DNA of 64,000 nt from Paraburkholderia phenoliruptrix (GTDB lineage: Bacteria; Pseudomonadota; Gammaproteobacteria; Burkholderiales; Burkholderiaceae), in contig NZ_JAEUAV010000019.1 in assembly GCF_019511605.1 (NCBI RefSeq), forward strand, positions 62,001 through 126,000, read 5' to 3'. The notes under the pieces are model-generated. The model worked only from the letters and a program-made list of their open reading frames with translations, was not told the origin of the DNA and ran no database searches. Each line of letters opens with the position of its first letter. Positions within the stretch are counted from its first letter, which is position 1. The translations under genes and the position numbers were made by a program. Of the stretch, positions 1 to 8,370 are shown piece by piece.

Positions 1-993
1 ATGGCGCGCATGATGGATTGCCTGCACGAGCGCTGCACGCATCAGCGCCGCGCTGCCGATCACGCAATCGAGCCGCGTGTAGTTCGCCATTTCGATGATG
101 GTCGGCACACCACGCCCTTCGTCGCCGATCATGATGCCGAACGCGTCGAGGAACTCGACTTCGCTGCTCGCATTCGAGCGGTTGCCGAGCTTGTCTTTCA
201 GACGCTGGATCTGCACCGCGTTCTTGCTGCCGTCCGGCGTGAAGCGCGGCACGAAGAAGCACGACAGGCCGACGTGATCGTGCGTGCGCGCGAGCACCAG
301 ATGTGCGTCGCATTGCGGCGCAGAGAAAAACCATTTGTGGCCGATGAGTTCATAAGCGCCGCCGCGCCCGCCGGCGGCAATTGCGCGCGCCTGGGTCTGG
401 TTGCTGCGCACGTCCGAGCCGCCCTGTTTTTCGGTCATGCCCATGCCGATCATCGCGGAATGCTTTTGCGCGAGGGGCAGGTCGCGCGGATCGTGCTCGC
501 GCGCATACAGCTTGTCGCGCAGCGTGTCGAAGAGTTGTGGTTCGCGCTGCAACACCGGGATGCTCGCGAACGTCATGGTCAACGGACACAGCGAGCCCGA
601 TTCGATCTGCGCGTGCAGAAAGTAGCCCGCGCAGCGCGCGGCCATTGCGCCGGGTTGCGGGCCGGAGAACGGCAGCGCGTGCAGCCCCTCGCGACGCAGC
701 AGCGCGAGCAGCTCGTGCCACGCGGGGTGAAACTCGAGCGCGTCGATCCTCTCGCCACGCGGGCTATGCGTGACCAGTTCGGGCGTGTGACGATTGGCAA
801 GCTCGGCGAGTGCGAGCGTGTCCGGCGTGGTGAGCGCCGCGCCGTGGCGCAGCAAGGCGTCGCGATGCCATGCGGCGCCGTCGCGCTCCAGCGCATTCGC
901 GAGCGCGACGTCGGTCGAAAAAAGGTTGTAGTCCGCGAGCGGCGGCACCTGATTGGTGACTTCGTGAGTCTGGCCAAAGCTATGGCGTTGCAT
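1..993 (-). CDS. aidB: AidB-like acyl-CoA dehydrogenase (isovaleryl-CoA dehydrogenase family), partial
   Basis: The 5' 331 codons are present; the 3' end runs off the left edge of the window. The N-terminus (MQRHSFGQTHEVTNQVPPL) and the following FHPAWHELL segment align by eye with the start of E. coli AidB, a protein of about 540 residues that binds DNA and carries FAD. Further in are the acyl-CoA dehydrogenase-like segments MGMTEKQGGSDVRSN and GHKWFFSAPQCDAHLVLAR. Known members are linked to the adaptive response to alkylation damage, although their enzymatic role is unsettled. The ATG at 993 is chosen because GGAGACAG lies a few bases upstream on the same strand and the homology begins there. 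The long forward ORF over this region is its antisense shadow. The distinction between AidB proper and a generic isovaleryl-CoA dehydrogenase cannot be settled without the C-terminal DNA-binding part. Confidence 0.88.
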   Translation of the reverse strand, partial: MQRHSFGQTHEVTNQVPPLADYNLFSTDVALANALERDGAAWHRDALLRHGAALTTPDTLALAELANRHTPELVTHSPRGERIDALEFHPAWHELLALLRREGLHALPFSGPQPGAMAARCAGYFLHAQIESGSLCPLTMTFASIPVLQREPQLFDTLRDKLYAREHDPRDLPLAQKHSAMIGMGMTEKQGGSDVRSNQTQARAIAAGGRGGAYELIGHKWFFSAPQCDAHLVLARTHDHVGLSCFFVPRFTPDGSKNAVQIQRLKDKLGNRSNASSEVEFLDAFGIMIGDEGRGVPTIIEMANYTRLDCVIGSAALMRAALVQAIHHARH

Positions 994-1376
994 CTGCTGT
1001 CTCCGTTCGCCGCGGCTTGCGGCAGGCTCGTCGGCGCGCGTTTCCTGCGCGGCATGGTGCGCCCTCGATGCGCTTTGCGCGCGCGGCGGCCGGCAGGGTT
1101 CGCGCTGCGCTGATTGATCGCTGTTCGATCGTCGCGTCTCTGCTGCGTGCTGCCGGACCGCCGTGCGTGAGCCGCTGTTTGAATGCCGCAAGCAGCCCTC
1201 GGGCGGGCGCCTGCGGGTCTTTCATCATAGGGGCGCGGGGGCGCTTGCGTTTAGAGTATTAGCTCTGACGCGAAGCTGCCGCGGCACCGGAAGCCTCCCT
1301 ACAATGCCGGGGAACACACGTAGACAAGTGTGCACGAGACAGGGCATGCGAACAACGCGGCCCATCAGGAGGAGCG
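994..1376. other. Divergent intergenic region, aidB / GMC oxidoreductase
   Basis: This gap separates the aidB-like gene (minus) from the GMC oxidoreductase (plus) and must hold both promoters. A TACAAT hexamer at 1300-1305 is a possible -10 box for the plus-strand gene, but no convincing -35 box sits at the right distance. No coding frame here looks real. Confidence 0.4.
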
Positions 1377-3002
1377 ATGGAATACGACTACGTCATCGTC
1401 GGCGCCGGGTCGGGCGGCTGTGCGCTCGCGGGCCGTCTCGCGGACAACTGTCCGGACGCGACAATCGCGCTGATCGAAGCGGGCCCGCACACGAAGCGCA
1501 ATCTCTTCGTGAACATGCCGGTGGGCGTCGCCGCGGTGGTGCCGTACCGGCTCAAAACCAACTATGGCTATCTGACGACGCCGCAGCCGGGTCTGGCGGG
1601 CCGCCAGGGTTATCAGCCGCGCGGGCGCGGCGTGGGCGGCTCGAGTGCAATCAACGCGATGATCTACACGCGCGGCCATCCGCTCGATTACGACGAATGG
1701 GCCCAACTCGGCTGTGAAGGCTGGTCATGGCAGGAGGTGCTGCCGTACTTTCGCCGCGCCGAGGGCAACGAGCGCGGCGCGAGCGCGTGGCACGGCGACG
1801 GCGGCCCGCTCACCGTGTCGGACCTGCGCTACCGCAATCCGTTTTCGAAGCGGTTCGTGCAGGCCGCGCTGGAAGCGGGCTACCAGCCGAACGACGACTT
1901 CAACGGCGAACAGCAGGAGGGCATCGGCTTTTATCAGGTCACGCAGCGCGACGGCCGGCGTTGCAGCGTGGCGCGCGCATACATCTACGACCGCGAGCGC
2001 GCCAATCTCCACATCATCGCGGACGCCACCGTGCTGCGCGTGGTCTTCAGCGACAAGCGCGCGAGCGGCGTGGAAGTGGTGCGCGGCGGCCGCCGCGAAA
2101 CGCTGAGCGCGCGCGCCGAGGTGGTGCTGGCGGCCGGTGCGTTCAATTCGCCGCAATTGCTGATGTGCTCGGGCATCGGGCCGGCCGCGCATCTGCAGGC
2201 GCATGGCATACAAGTCGTGCACGACGCGCCCGAAGTTGGCCAGAATCTGATCGATCACGTCGATTTCACGATCAACAAGCGGGTCTCGTCAATCGAGCCA
2301 ACCGGCTTCTCGGTGCGCGGCATTGCGCGCATGGTGCCGCAGTTTGTCACGTTCATGCGCGATGGCCGTGGCATGCTGTCGAGCAATGTTGCGGAGGCGG
2401 GCGGCTTTCTGAAGAGCAGACCCACGCTCGATCGGCCCGACCTGCAACTGCACTTCTGCGCGGCTCTGGTTGACGACCATAACCGGCACATGCATTGGGG
2501 CCACGGCTATTCGCTGCATGCGTGCGTGCTGCGGCCGTTCAGCCGCGGCACGGTGACGCTCGCGAACGCCGATGCGCGTACGGCACCGGTGATCGACCCG
2601 CGGTTTTTCAGCGATTCGCGCGATCTCGATCTGCTGGTGGAAGGCGTGCGGATGGCGCGGCGCATTCTCGACGCGCCGTCGCTCGCGCTGCACGGCGGCC
2701 GCGAACTGTACACGCGGCCCGGCCAGACCGACGAGCAATTGCGCCAGACCATCGCCGAGCATGCGGATACGATCTACCACCCGGTCGCCACCTGCCGGAT
2801 GGGCGGCGACGCGCGTTCGGTGGTCGATCCGCAGTTGCGCGTGCGAGGCGTCGCGGGGCTGCGGATCGTCGATGCATCGGTGATGCCGACGCTGATCGGC
2901 GGCAATACGAATGCGCCGACGGTGATGATCGGCGAACGCGCGGCCGAACTGATCACCGCGAGCCGCAAGGAGCCGCGAGCGGTGGACGCAGTGACGCTGT
3001 AA
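1377..3002 (+). CDS. GMC family FAD-dependent oxidoreductase (choline dehydrogenase-like)
   Basis: The 541-residue length is typical of glucose-methanol-choline oxidoreductases. The FAD-binding Rossmann motif GAGSGG occupies residues 9-14. The GMC signature GRGVGGSSAINAMIY follows in the N-terminal third. Near the C-terminus are HPVATCRMG (His468) and GGNTNAP (Asn510), which correspond to the catalytic His/Asn pair of the family. The protein should be a soluble or peripherally bound alcohol dehydrogenase; the substrate (choline, a polyol or a medium-chain alcohol) cannot be read from the sequence. An AGGAGG ribosome site lies directly upstream of the ATG. No betaine aldehyde dehydrogenase or bet genes are adjacent, so betA is not assigned. 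It converges with the downstream LysR gene. Confidence 0.9.
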   Translation: MEYDYVIVGAGSGGCALAGRLADNCPDATIALIEAGPHTKRNLFVNMPVGVAAVVPYRLKTNYGYLTTPQPGLAGRQGYQPRGRGVGGSSAINAMIYTRGHPLDYDEWAQLGCEGWSWQEVLPYFRRAEGNERGASAWHGDGGPLTVSDLRYRNPFSKRFVQAALEAGYQPNDDFNGEQQEGIGFYQVTQRDGRRCSVARAYIYDRERANLHIIADATVLRVVFSDKRASGVEVVRGGRRETLSARAEVVLAAGAFNSPQLLMCSGIGPAAHLQAHGIQVVHDAPEVGQNLIDHVDFTINKRVSSIEPTGFSVRGIARMVPQFVTFMRDGRGMLSSNVAEAGGFLKSRPTLDRPDLQLHFCAALVDDHNRHMHWGHGYSLHACVLRPFSRGTVTLANADARTAPVIDPRFFSDSRDLDLLVEGVRMARRILDAPSLALHGGRELYTRPGQTDEQLRQTIAEHADTIYHPVATCRMGGDARSVVDPQLRVRGVAGLRIVDASVMPTLIGGNTNAPTVMIGERAAELITASRKEPRAVDAVTL

Positions 3003-3072
3003 GGCGCGGCGGCGCTGCCGACGGCTCCGACAGCCAACGCCGCATGAGCGCCCGGCCGCGCCTTCCGCGCCG

Positions 3073-4023
3073 TTATTCCGGCCGCACCGCCTGAAGCGGC
3101 GCGGCGATGCCTGTCAGGCCCAGCATCAGATCGTCACCGGCGCGGCCGGGCAGCGTTTCGCGGGCGACCTCCAGCCAGGCGCGCGCGGCGTGCGACAGAT
3201 AGCCGTCGCGACGCCAGCCGATTGCCATTTCCCACGGAATCTCCGGTTCCACGACCGGCCGGCAGGTGAACTGGGCGGCATCGAGGCGGCGGCAATAAGG
3301 CGCGGGCAACAGCGCAATGCCGACGCCCGCGAGCACCAGCGCCGCCATGAAATCCCAATGTCCGCTGCGCCCGACGATAGTCGGCGTGAAGCCGGCCGCG
3401 CGGCACGCGCCCAGCACCACGTCGTTGAGCGCGAGGCTCTCGCCGTAGAACACGAACGGCTCATTCGCGAGTTGCGCGAGCGGCACTTCGCGCAATTCGT
3501 CCCAGCGCGAGCCGGTGCGCGCCACGAGCCACAGCAACTGGCGCGTGATGGGCAGCACCTCGATATTGTCAGGGTCCACTGGCTGCAGCACGCCGCCGAG
3601 TTCCAGTTCACCGTTGATGAGCGCGGTCTCGATGGCGCGCGAGCCTTGCTCGAACAGCTTCAGTTCGATTTTCGGATAGCGCTGCCGGAACGCGGCGATG
3701 GCCGGCGTGAACAGCGACCCGCCCATCGGCGGAATGCCGATGGTGAGTTCGCCGCGCCCGAGCGTGCCCAGATCGTTGAGTTCGGCCTGCAACTGCGCGT
3801 GCGCGGCGAGCACCTCCTGGCCGCGCTGATAGACAATGCGGCCGGCGTCCGTGAGCACCATTTGCCGCCCGTCGCGCAGCAGCAGCGGCGAGCCGATTTC
3901 GTCTTCGAGCGACTTCACCATCTTGCTGATGGTGGGTTGGGTGACGAACATCTGCTCGGCGGCGACAGTGAAACTCTGCTGACGAACGACTTCGACGAAA
4001 TAGCGCAGCGCACGCAGTTCCAC
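3073..4023 (-). CDS. LysR family transcriptional regulator
   Basis: This 316-residue protein has the classic LysR plan. An N-terminal winged helix-turn-helix spans about residues 1-60 (LRYFVEVVRQQSFTVAAEQM, then QPTISKMVKSLEDEIG), followed by a substrate-binding-like effector domain (GELTIGIPPMGGSLFTPA onward). It would act as a DNA-binding regulator responding to a small molecule. The start is a GTG at 4023, preceded on the minus strand by GGAG at suitable spacing. An upstream ATG belongs to a different frame. The gene converges with the GMC oxidoreductase and diverges from the glycosyltransferase. A dyad that fits the T-N11-A LysR pattern lies at 4036-4050, just upstream, which suggests autoregulation. 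The regulated target is unknown. Confidence 0.92.
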   Translation of the reverse strand: MELRALRYFVEVVRQQSFTVAAEQMFVTQPTISKMVKSLEDEIGSPLLLRDGRQMVLTDAGRIVYQRGQEVLAAHAQLQAELNDLGTLGRGELTIGIPPMGGSLFTPAIAAFRQRYPKIELKLFEQGSRAIETALINGELELGGVLQPVDPDNIEVLPITRQLLWLVARTGSRWDELREVPLAQLANEPFVFYGESLALNDVVLGACRAAGFTPTIVGRSGHWDFMAALVLAGVGIALLPAPYCRRLDAAQFTCRPVVEPEIPWEMAIGWRRDGYLSHAARAWLEVARETLPGRAGDDLMLGLTGIAAPLQAVRPE

Positions 4024-4035
4024 GGTCGGCTCCAG

Positions 4036-4050
4036 ATTCCATATTGGAAT
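4036..4050. promoter_or_regulatory. Operator-like dyad ATTCCA-TAT-TGGAAT upstream of the LysR gene
   Basis: A perfect inverted repeat (6-bp arms, 3-bp spacer) contains a T-N11-A arrangement, the core of LysR-type binding sites. It lies 13 bp upstream of the GTG start of the LysR gene and between the two divergent genes. Autoregulation is inferred from position only. Confidence 0.5.
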
Positions 4051-4206
4051 GAATCCGACGATTGTAAGTCATGCCTTTTATGGCGGCGAGGCCGCAGCGC
4101 CGGGTTTTCGACATGACTCAAGCTGACGCGCTTTATCGGGATGAGCGGCGCGCCGCGCGCGCTACCATCGGCGCTTTGCGCTCTCGCCGCCCACCGCATT
4201 CCGCCC

Positions 4207-5025
4207 ATGACGCCTGATTCCGGCATCTGCATCGTAATTCCCTGCTACAACGGCGCGGCAACTCTTGCCCGCGCGCTGCAAAGCTGCAGCCGGCAGCCGG
4301 AGGCGGCGCAAATCATCGTGGTGGACGACGCTTCGACCGATGCGTCCGCACAGCTCGTCGTGCACTACGCGCGCCTGGACCCGCGCGTTCAGTTGCTGCG
4401 CATGCCGGAGAACGGCGGTGCGGCGCGGGCGCGCAATTGGGGCGCGCTGCACGCGTCGCACGATCTGCTCGCCTTTCTGGATGCCGACGACGAATACCTG
4501 CCCGGCGCGCTCGGCGCGGCCCGCGCATTTTTCGCGCATGACCCCGCGCAGGTGTCGGTGCGGTTCGACGTCGACTATGCCGGGTTTCCGGCCGAGATCT
4601 GCGCGCACCCCGATTTTGCCCAGCACGCGGCCACGCTGAGCAACACGGTGCCAAGCAGCCTGGTCGTGCGACGGGCGGCCTTCGCCGCGCTCGGCGGCTT
4701 TCCGATGGATCAGGCATTTCGCCGTCTGGGCGGCGAGGACGGCGCGTTTTCGTGGGCGCTGCGCGAGGTGTTCGGCAATCCGCGTCTGCACGACGCCAAG
4801 CGCGTGCGCATGCATTACCACCCGGGCATTCACGCGGAGCGCTATTTCCGGATCGCGTTCGGCTGGCTCACGCCCGATCCCGCGGACGTCGCCGACGCTT
4901 TCTGCTTTTCACAGCGCTTTCTCGACCGGGCGCGAGCGGGAATCGGCCAGGTGCGCCGCGCGTGCGTGGCGGCGGAGGCGGCCGCGCAGGCGGCGGGCGG
5001 CGCTCCGGCGGCATGCGCGGGGTAG
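4207..5025 (+). CDS. Glycosyltransferase family 2 protein
   Basis: A GT-A fold glycosyltransferase of 272 residues from the chosen start. The N-terminal strand ICIVIPCYNGAATL is followed by VVDDAS (Asp40/Asp41, nucleotide binding), ENGGAARARNWG, and the DxD-type metal motif DADDEY at about residues 92-97. It should transfer a sugar from a nucleotide-sugar donor to a cell-surface or secreted glycan; the acceptor is unknown. The frame stays open upstream to an ATG at 4141, but the extra 22 residues are low-complexity and the family homology starts at 4207. No strong ribosome site marks either start. No polysaccharide gene cluster surrounds it, so it is an isolated transferase. Confidence 0.85.
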   Translation: MTPDSGICIVIPCYNGAATLARALQSCSRQPEAAQIIVVDDASTDASAQLVVHYARLDPRVQLLRMPENGGAARARNWGALHASHDLLAFLDADDEYLPGALGAARAFFAHDPAQVSVRFDVDYAGFPAEICAHPDFAQHAATLSNTVPSSLVVRRAAFAALGGFPMDQAFRRLGGEDGAFSWALREVFGNPRLHDAKRVRMHYHPGIHAERYFRIAFGWLTPDPADVADAFCFSQRFLDRARAGIGQVRRACVAAEAAAQAAGGAPAACAG

Positions 5026-5116
5026 ATGAGCGCGGGGTGCCACGAGAATCCGCGCGTCGCATGTGAATCCGCGCGCCCCACCGCCATCCCGATTTGCTAC
5101 AATCGCCGTTCGTCTT

Positions 5117-5246
5117 CGAGGAGCGTTGCGACGGGTACCGCGAATTCCGCATATTCGCCGGCTGCCCGCCAGGCTCGAAGGCTTCAATCGGAGGGTCCGG
5201 ATGCGCTGTCGCGCTGTCCCCCAACCGCATCGAACCGCGCTCACGT
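5117..5246 (+). promoter_or_regulatory. S-adenosylhomocysteine (SAH) riboswitch upstream of ahcY
   Basis: The leader between 5026 and ahcY contains the conserved SAH riboswitch core. GGAGCGTTGCGACGGG begins at 5120, CAGGCTCGAAGGC at 5170, and the closing strand CCGCGCTCACG at 5235-5245. The first and last segments (GGAGCG with CGCTC) form helix P1. The RNA family is known to sit upstream of ahcY in beta- and gammaproteobacteria and to turn the gene on when SAH accumulates. The element ends about 25 nt before the AGGAGG ribosome site at 5271-5276, so control of ribosome-site access is plausible. The exact 5' boundary is approximate. Confidence 0.92.
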
Positions 5247-5281
5247 CAAATTTCTAGTCACTACTTAGAAAGGAGGGCGTG

Positions 5282-6703
5282 ATGAACGCCGCAGTTATCG
5301 ATTCCAAAAATTCCCAGGACTACCTCGTTGCCGACATGTCGCTTGCCGACTGGGGCCGCAAGGAACTCACGATTGCCGAGACCGAAATGCCCGGTCTCAT
5401 GCAAACGCGCGACGAATACAAGGCGCAGCAGCCGCTGAAGGGCGCGCGCATTGCCGGCTCGCTGCACATGACGATCCAGACCGGCGTGCTCATCGAAACG
5501 CTGACGGCGCTGGGCGCGGACGTGCGCTGGGCCTCGTGCAACATCTTCTCGACGCAGGACCACGCGGCCGCCGCCATCGCCAAGGCCGGCACGCCGGTGT
5601 TCGCGTTCAAGGGCGAGTCGCTCGACGAATACTGGGAGTTCTCGCACCGCATCTTCGAATGGCCGAACGGCGAGTTCGCCAACATGATTCTCGACGACGG
5701 CGGCGACGCGACGCTGCTGCTCATTCTCGGCTCGAAAGCGGAGAAAGACCGCTCGGTGATCGCCAAGCCGACCAACGAAGAAGAAGTCGCGCTGTACAAG
5801 TCGATCGAGCGTCATCTGGACGCCGATCCGACGTGGTATTCCACGCGTCTTTCGCACATCAAGGGTGTCACCGAAGAGACGACGACCGGCGTGCACCGTC
5901 TGTATCAGATGGAAAAGGAAGGGCGCCTGCCGTTCCCGGCCATCAACGTGAACGACTCGGTCACCAAGTCGAAGTTCGACAACCTGTATGGCTGCCGCGA
6001 GTCGCTGGTGGACGGCATCAAGCGTGCAACCGACGTGATGATCGCGGGCAAGATCGCGGTCGTGGCAGGTTACGGCGACGTGGGCAAGGGCTGCGCGCAG
6101 TCGCTGCGCGGCCTCGGCGCGACCGTGTGGGTCACGGAAATCGACCCGATCTGCGCATTGCAGGCGGCAATGGAAGGCTACCGCGTCGTGACGATGGAAT
6201 ACGCGGCCGACAAGGCCGACATCTTCGTGACGGCGACCGGCAATTACCACGTGATCAACCACGATCACATGAAGGCGATGCGCCACAACGCGATCGTCTG
6301 CAACATTGGTCACTTCGATTCGGAAATCGACGTGGCGTCGACGCGCCAGTACCAGTGGGAAAACATCAAGCCGCAGGTCGACCACATCATTTTCCCGGAC
6401 GGCAAGCGCGTGATCCTGCTGGCCGAAGGCCGCCTCGTGAACCTGGGTTGCGCGACCGGCCACCCGTCGTTCGTGATGTCGAACTCGTTCACCAATCAGA
6501 CGCTCGCGCAGATCGAACTGTTCACGCAGGGCGACAAGTACGAAAACCGCGTGTACGTGCTGCCGAAGCACCTGGACGAGAAGGTGGCGCGCCTGCATCT
6601 GGCGCGCATCGGCGCACAGTTGACCGAACTGTCGGACGCGCAGGCGAGCTACATCGGCGTCGAGAAGAACGGTCCGTTCAAGCCGAACCATTACCGCTAC
6701 TAA
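5282..6703 (+). CDS. ahcY: S-adenosyl-L-homocysteine hydrolase
   Basis: This 473-residue enzyme cleaves S-adenosylhomocysteine to adenosine and homocysteine, which clears the product inhibitor of methyltransferases and feeds the methionine cycle. The NAD-binding glycine-rich motif GYGDVGKG starts at about residue 263. Other family blocks visible are LHMTIQTGVLIETL, NDSVTKSKFDN and the C-terminal lysine/tyrosine motif GPFKPNHYRY. Several ~40-residue insertions relative to shorter bacterial forms fit the proteobacterial/plant type. A GTG at 5279 precedes the ATG in frame; the ATG at 5282 is preferred because of its spacing from AGGAGG. The gene lies just behind the SAH riboswitch and heads a group with metF. 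Confidence 0.97.
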   Translation: MNAAVIDSKNSQDYLVADMSLADWGRKELTIAETEMPGLMQTRDEYKAQQPLKGARIAGSLHMTIQTGVLIETLTALGADVRWASCNIFSTQDHAAAAIAKAGTPVFAFKGESLDEYWEFSHRIFEWPNGEFANMILDDGGDATLLLILGSKAEKDRSVIAKPTNEEEVALYKSIERHLDADPTWYSTRLSHIKGVTEETTTGVHRLYQMEKEGRLPFPAINVNDSVTKSKFDNLYGCRESLVDGIKRATDVMIAGKIAVVAGYGDVGKGCAQSLRGLGATVWVTEIDPICALQAAMEGYRVVTMEYAADKADIFVTATGNYHVINHDHMKAMRHNAIVCNIGHFDSEIDVASTRQYQWENIKPQVDHIIFPDGKRVILLAEGRLVNLGCATGHPSFVMSNSFTNQTLAQIELFTQGDKYENRVYVLPKHLDEKVARLHLARIGAQLTELSDAQASYIGVEKNGPFKPNHYRY

Positions 6704-6865
6704 GCACGTGCGCTGCCGTACGCCTGCCGCGCGCGAGCGCGCGGGCGGCCGGAAAGCATGACAGTATGAAGACGGGGCGGCGCGCATGCGCCGCTTTGTT
6801 CGCCATGCCTGCTTTCCATCGTTAAACCATCGTTAAGCGGACATTCTGCCTGCAAGGAGCTTTAC

Positions 6866-7219
6866 ATGACCGTGCTGCTGACCTGGCTGATCAATGCGCT
6901 GGCGCTCCTGATCATTACCTACCTCGTTCCGTCGATCCATATCCGCAGTTTCGGCACCGCGCTGATCGTCGCGGTGGTGCTCGGCCTGATCAATACGATC
7001 CTGCGGCCGGTGCTGATCCTGTTGACGCTGCCCGTCACGATTCTCACGCTCGGGCTCTTCATTCTGGTGGTCAACGCGCTGTGCTTCTGGCTGTGCGCGT
7101 CGCTGCTGAAGGGGTTCGAGGTATCGGGGTTCTGGTCGGCGTTCTTCGGCTCGATTCTGTACAGCATCGTTTCCTGGCTGCTGTCCGCGCTCATTTTCGG
7201 CAACCGCAGTCTCGGTTGA
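6866..7219 (+). CDS. Phage holin family 4 (PF04020-type) small membrane protein
   Basis: This 117-residue, very hydrophobic protein has about four transmembrane helices and the repeated hydrophobic blocks LALLIITYLVPSIHI, ALIVAVVLGLINTILRPV and LGLFILVVNALCFWL. It matches the widespread membrane family named after phage holins (YvlD-like) but known from ordinary chromosomes. No lysis genes or phage genes are near, so a holin role is not implied. An AAGGAG ribosome site precedes the ATG. The gene sits between ahcY and metF and its stop is only 11 bp from metF, so co-transcription is likely. Function is unknown. Confidence 0.85.
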   Translation: MTVLLTWLINALALLIITYLVPSIHIRSFGTALIVAVVLGLINTILRPVLILLTLPVTILTLGLFILVVNALCFWLCASLLKGFEVSGFWSAFFGSILYSIVSWLLSALIFGNRSLG

Positions 7220-7230
7220 CATACTGAATC

Positions 7231-8061
7231 ATGAACCCGATCGAACTTTCATTCGAATTCTTCCCGCCGAAGACGCAGGAAGGCGTCGACAAGCTGCGCG
7301 CGACGCGTGCGCAGCTTGCACAGCTCAAGCCCAAGTTCGTGTCCGTCACGTTCGGCGCCGGCGGCTCGACGCAACAGGGCACGCTCGATACCGTCGTCGA
7401 TATGGCGAAGGAAGGGCTCGAGGCGGCGCCGCATCTGTCGTGCATCGGCTCGTCCAAGGAGAGCTTGCGCGCGATCCTCAACCAGTACCGCGCGCATGGC
7501 ATCCGCCATATCGTCGCGCTGCGCGGCGACCTGCCGTCGGGCATGGGCGAGGTCGGCGAGCTGCGTTACGCGTCGGAGCTGGTGAGCTTTATCCGTGCGG
7601 AGTTTGGCGACTGGTTCTGGATCGAGGTGGCCGGCTATCCGGAATACCACCCGCAGTCGCGCTCGCCGCGTCACGATCTGGAAAACTTCGCCCGCAAGGT
7701 GAAGGCCGGCGCCAATTCGGCGATCACGCAGTACTTCTTCAATGCGGACGCGTACTTCCGTTTCGTCGACGACGCCAGAAAGCTCGGCGTCGACGTGCCG
7801 ATCGTGCCGGGCATCATGCCGATCACGAACTTCTCGCAACTGATGCGCTTCTCGGAGATGTGCGGCGCGGAAGTGCCGCGCTGGATCGCGCGCCGGCTCG
7901 AGAGCTTCGGCGACGACCGCGAGTCGATCCGCGCCTTCGGGCTGGACGTGGTGACGGACCTGTGTCAACGGCTGATCGACGCGAAGGCGCCCGGTCTGCA
8001 CTTCTACACGCTCAACGGCGCGGCGGCGACCAAGGCGATTTGTGAGCGGTTGAAGGGCTGA
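7231..8061 (+). CDS. metF: 5,10-methylenetetrahydrofolate reductase
   Basis: The 276-residue length is normal for bacterial MetF, an FAD enzyme that reduces 5,10-methylene-THF to 5-methyl-THF for methionine synthesis. The N-terminal barrel strand IELSFEFFPPKT carries the catalytic glutamate. FVSVTFGAGGSTQ, ALRGDLPSG and AGANSAITQYFFNADAYFRF are the conserved folate/FAD segments, and PGIMPITNFSQL follows. Together with ahcY upstream it makes a methyl-cycle unit in which AhcY yields homocysteine and MetF supplies the methyl donor, so the SAH riboswitch could influence both if the transcript reads through the 162-bp gap after ahcY. Confidence 0.97.
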   Translation: MNPIELSFEFFPPKTQEGVDKLRATRAQLAQLKPKFVSVTFGAGGSTQQGTLDTVVDMAKEGLEAAPHLSCIGSSKESLRAILNQYRAHGIRHIVALRGDLPSGMGEVGELRYASELVSFIRAEFGDWFWIEVAGYPEYHPQSRSPRHDLENFARKVKAGANSAITQYFFNADAYFRFVDDARKLGVDVPIVPGIMPITNFSQLMRFSEMCGAEVPRWIARRLESFGDDRESIRAFGLDVVTDLCQRLIDAKAPGLHFYTLNGAAATKAICERLKG

Positions 8062-8370
8062 GCGGCCACCAGGCTCGCGCTTTCCTGATGTTTGTGCTGC
8101 CGGAGCGTCGCGCGGATCTATGCGCGGCGGCTCCGGCAGTTGTCTTTGTCCTACGCCCCGTGCGGAAGCCCCCAATCAGAAAAGCGAAGACCGATTCGCC
8201 TCGGCGGCTCGCGTGTCCTACCCTGAAAGACATCCGAAAGAGGCATCTCAATATGCGCCGAGGCGCGCTGGCTGCGGCGTCGCGGATAATTTCCTCTGCT
8301 TGTGAGGCCGGGGAAAGCTCAGTAATATCGCGCTACGCTGGCGTCAGCCAGCCCCGAACCTGGAGGAAAC
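8062..8370. other. Intergenic region metF / peptide ABC transporter
   Basis: This 309-bp gap has no credible gene. A long hairpin (8098-8139) stands near its start, and the GGAGG ribosome site of the transporter operon is at its end (8361-8365). The promoter of the dpp-like operon should lie in between, but no clear -35/-10 pair could be assigned. Confidence 0.4.
8098..8139 (+). terminator. Hairpin downstream of metF
   Basis: CTGCCGGAGC (8098-8107) pairs with GCTCCGGCAG (8130-8139), and an inner CGCG/GCGCG stem extends it. The 3' side has only a weak T-rich tail (TTGTCTTTG), so this could be an intrinsic terminator for metF or simply a stabilising structure. Confidence 0.45.

Noticed and set aside
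1..1113. 370-codon forward open frame at the left edge
   Set aside because: It is antisense to the aidB-like gene, whose minus-strand translation matches a known family along its whole length.
6866..7219. Prophage holin
   Set aside because: The protein family is named for holins but occurs widely in chromosomes. No endolysin, phage structural gene or integrase is nearby.
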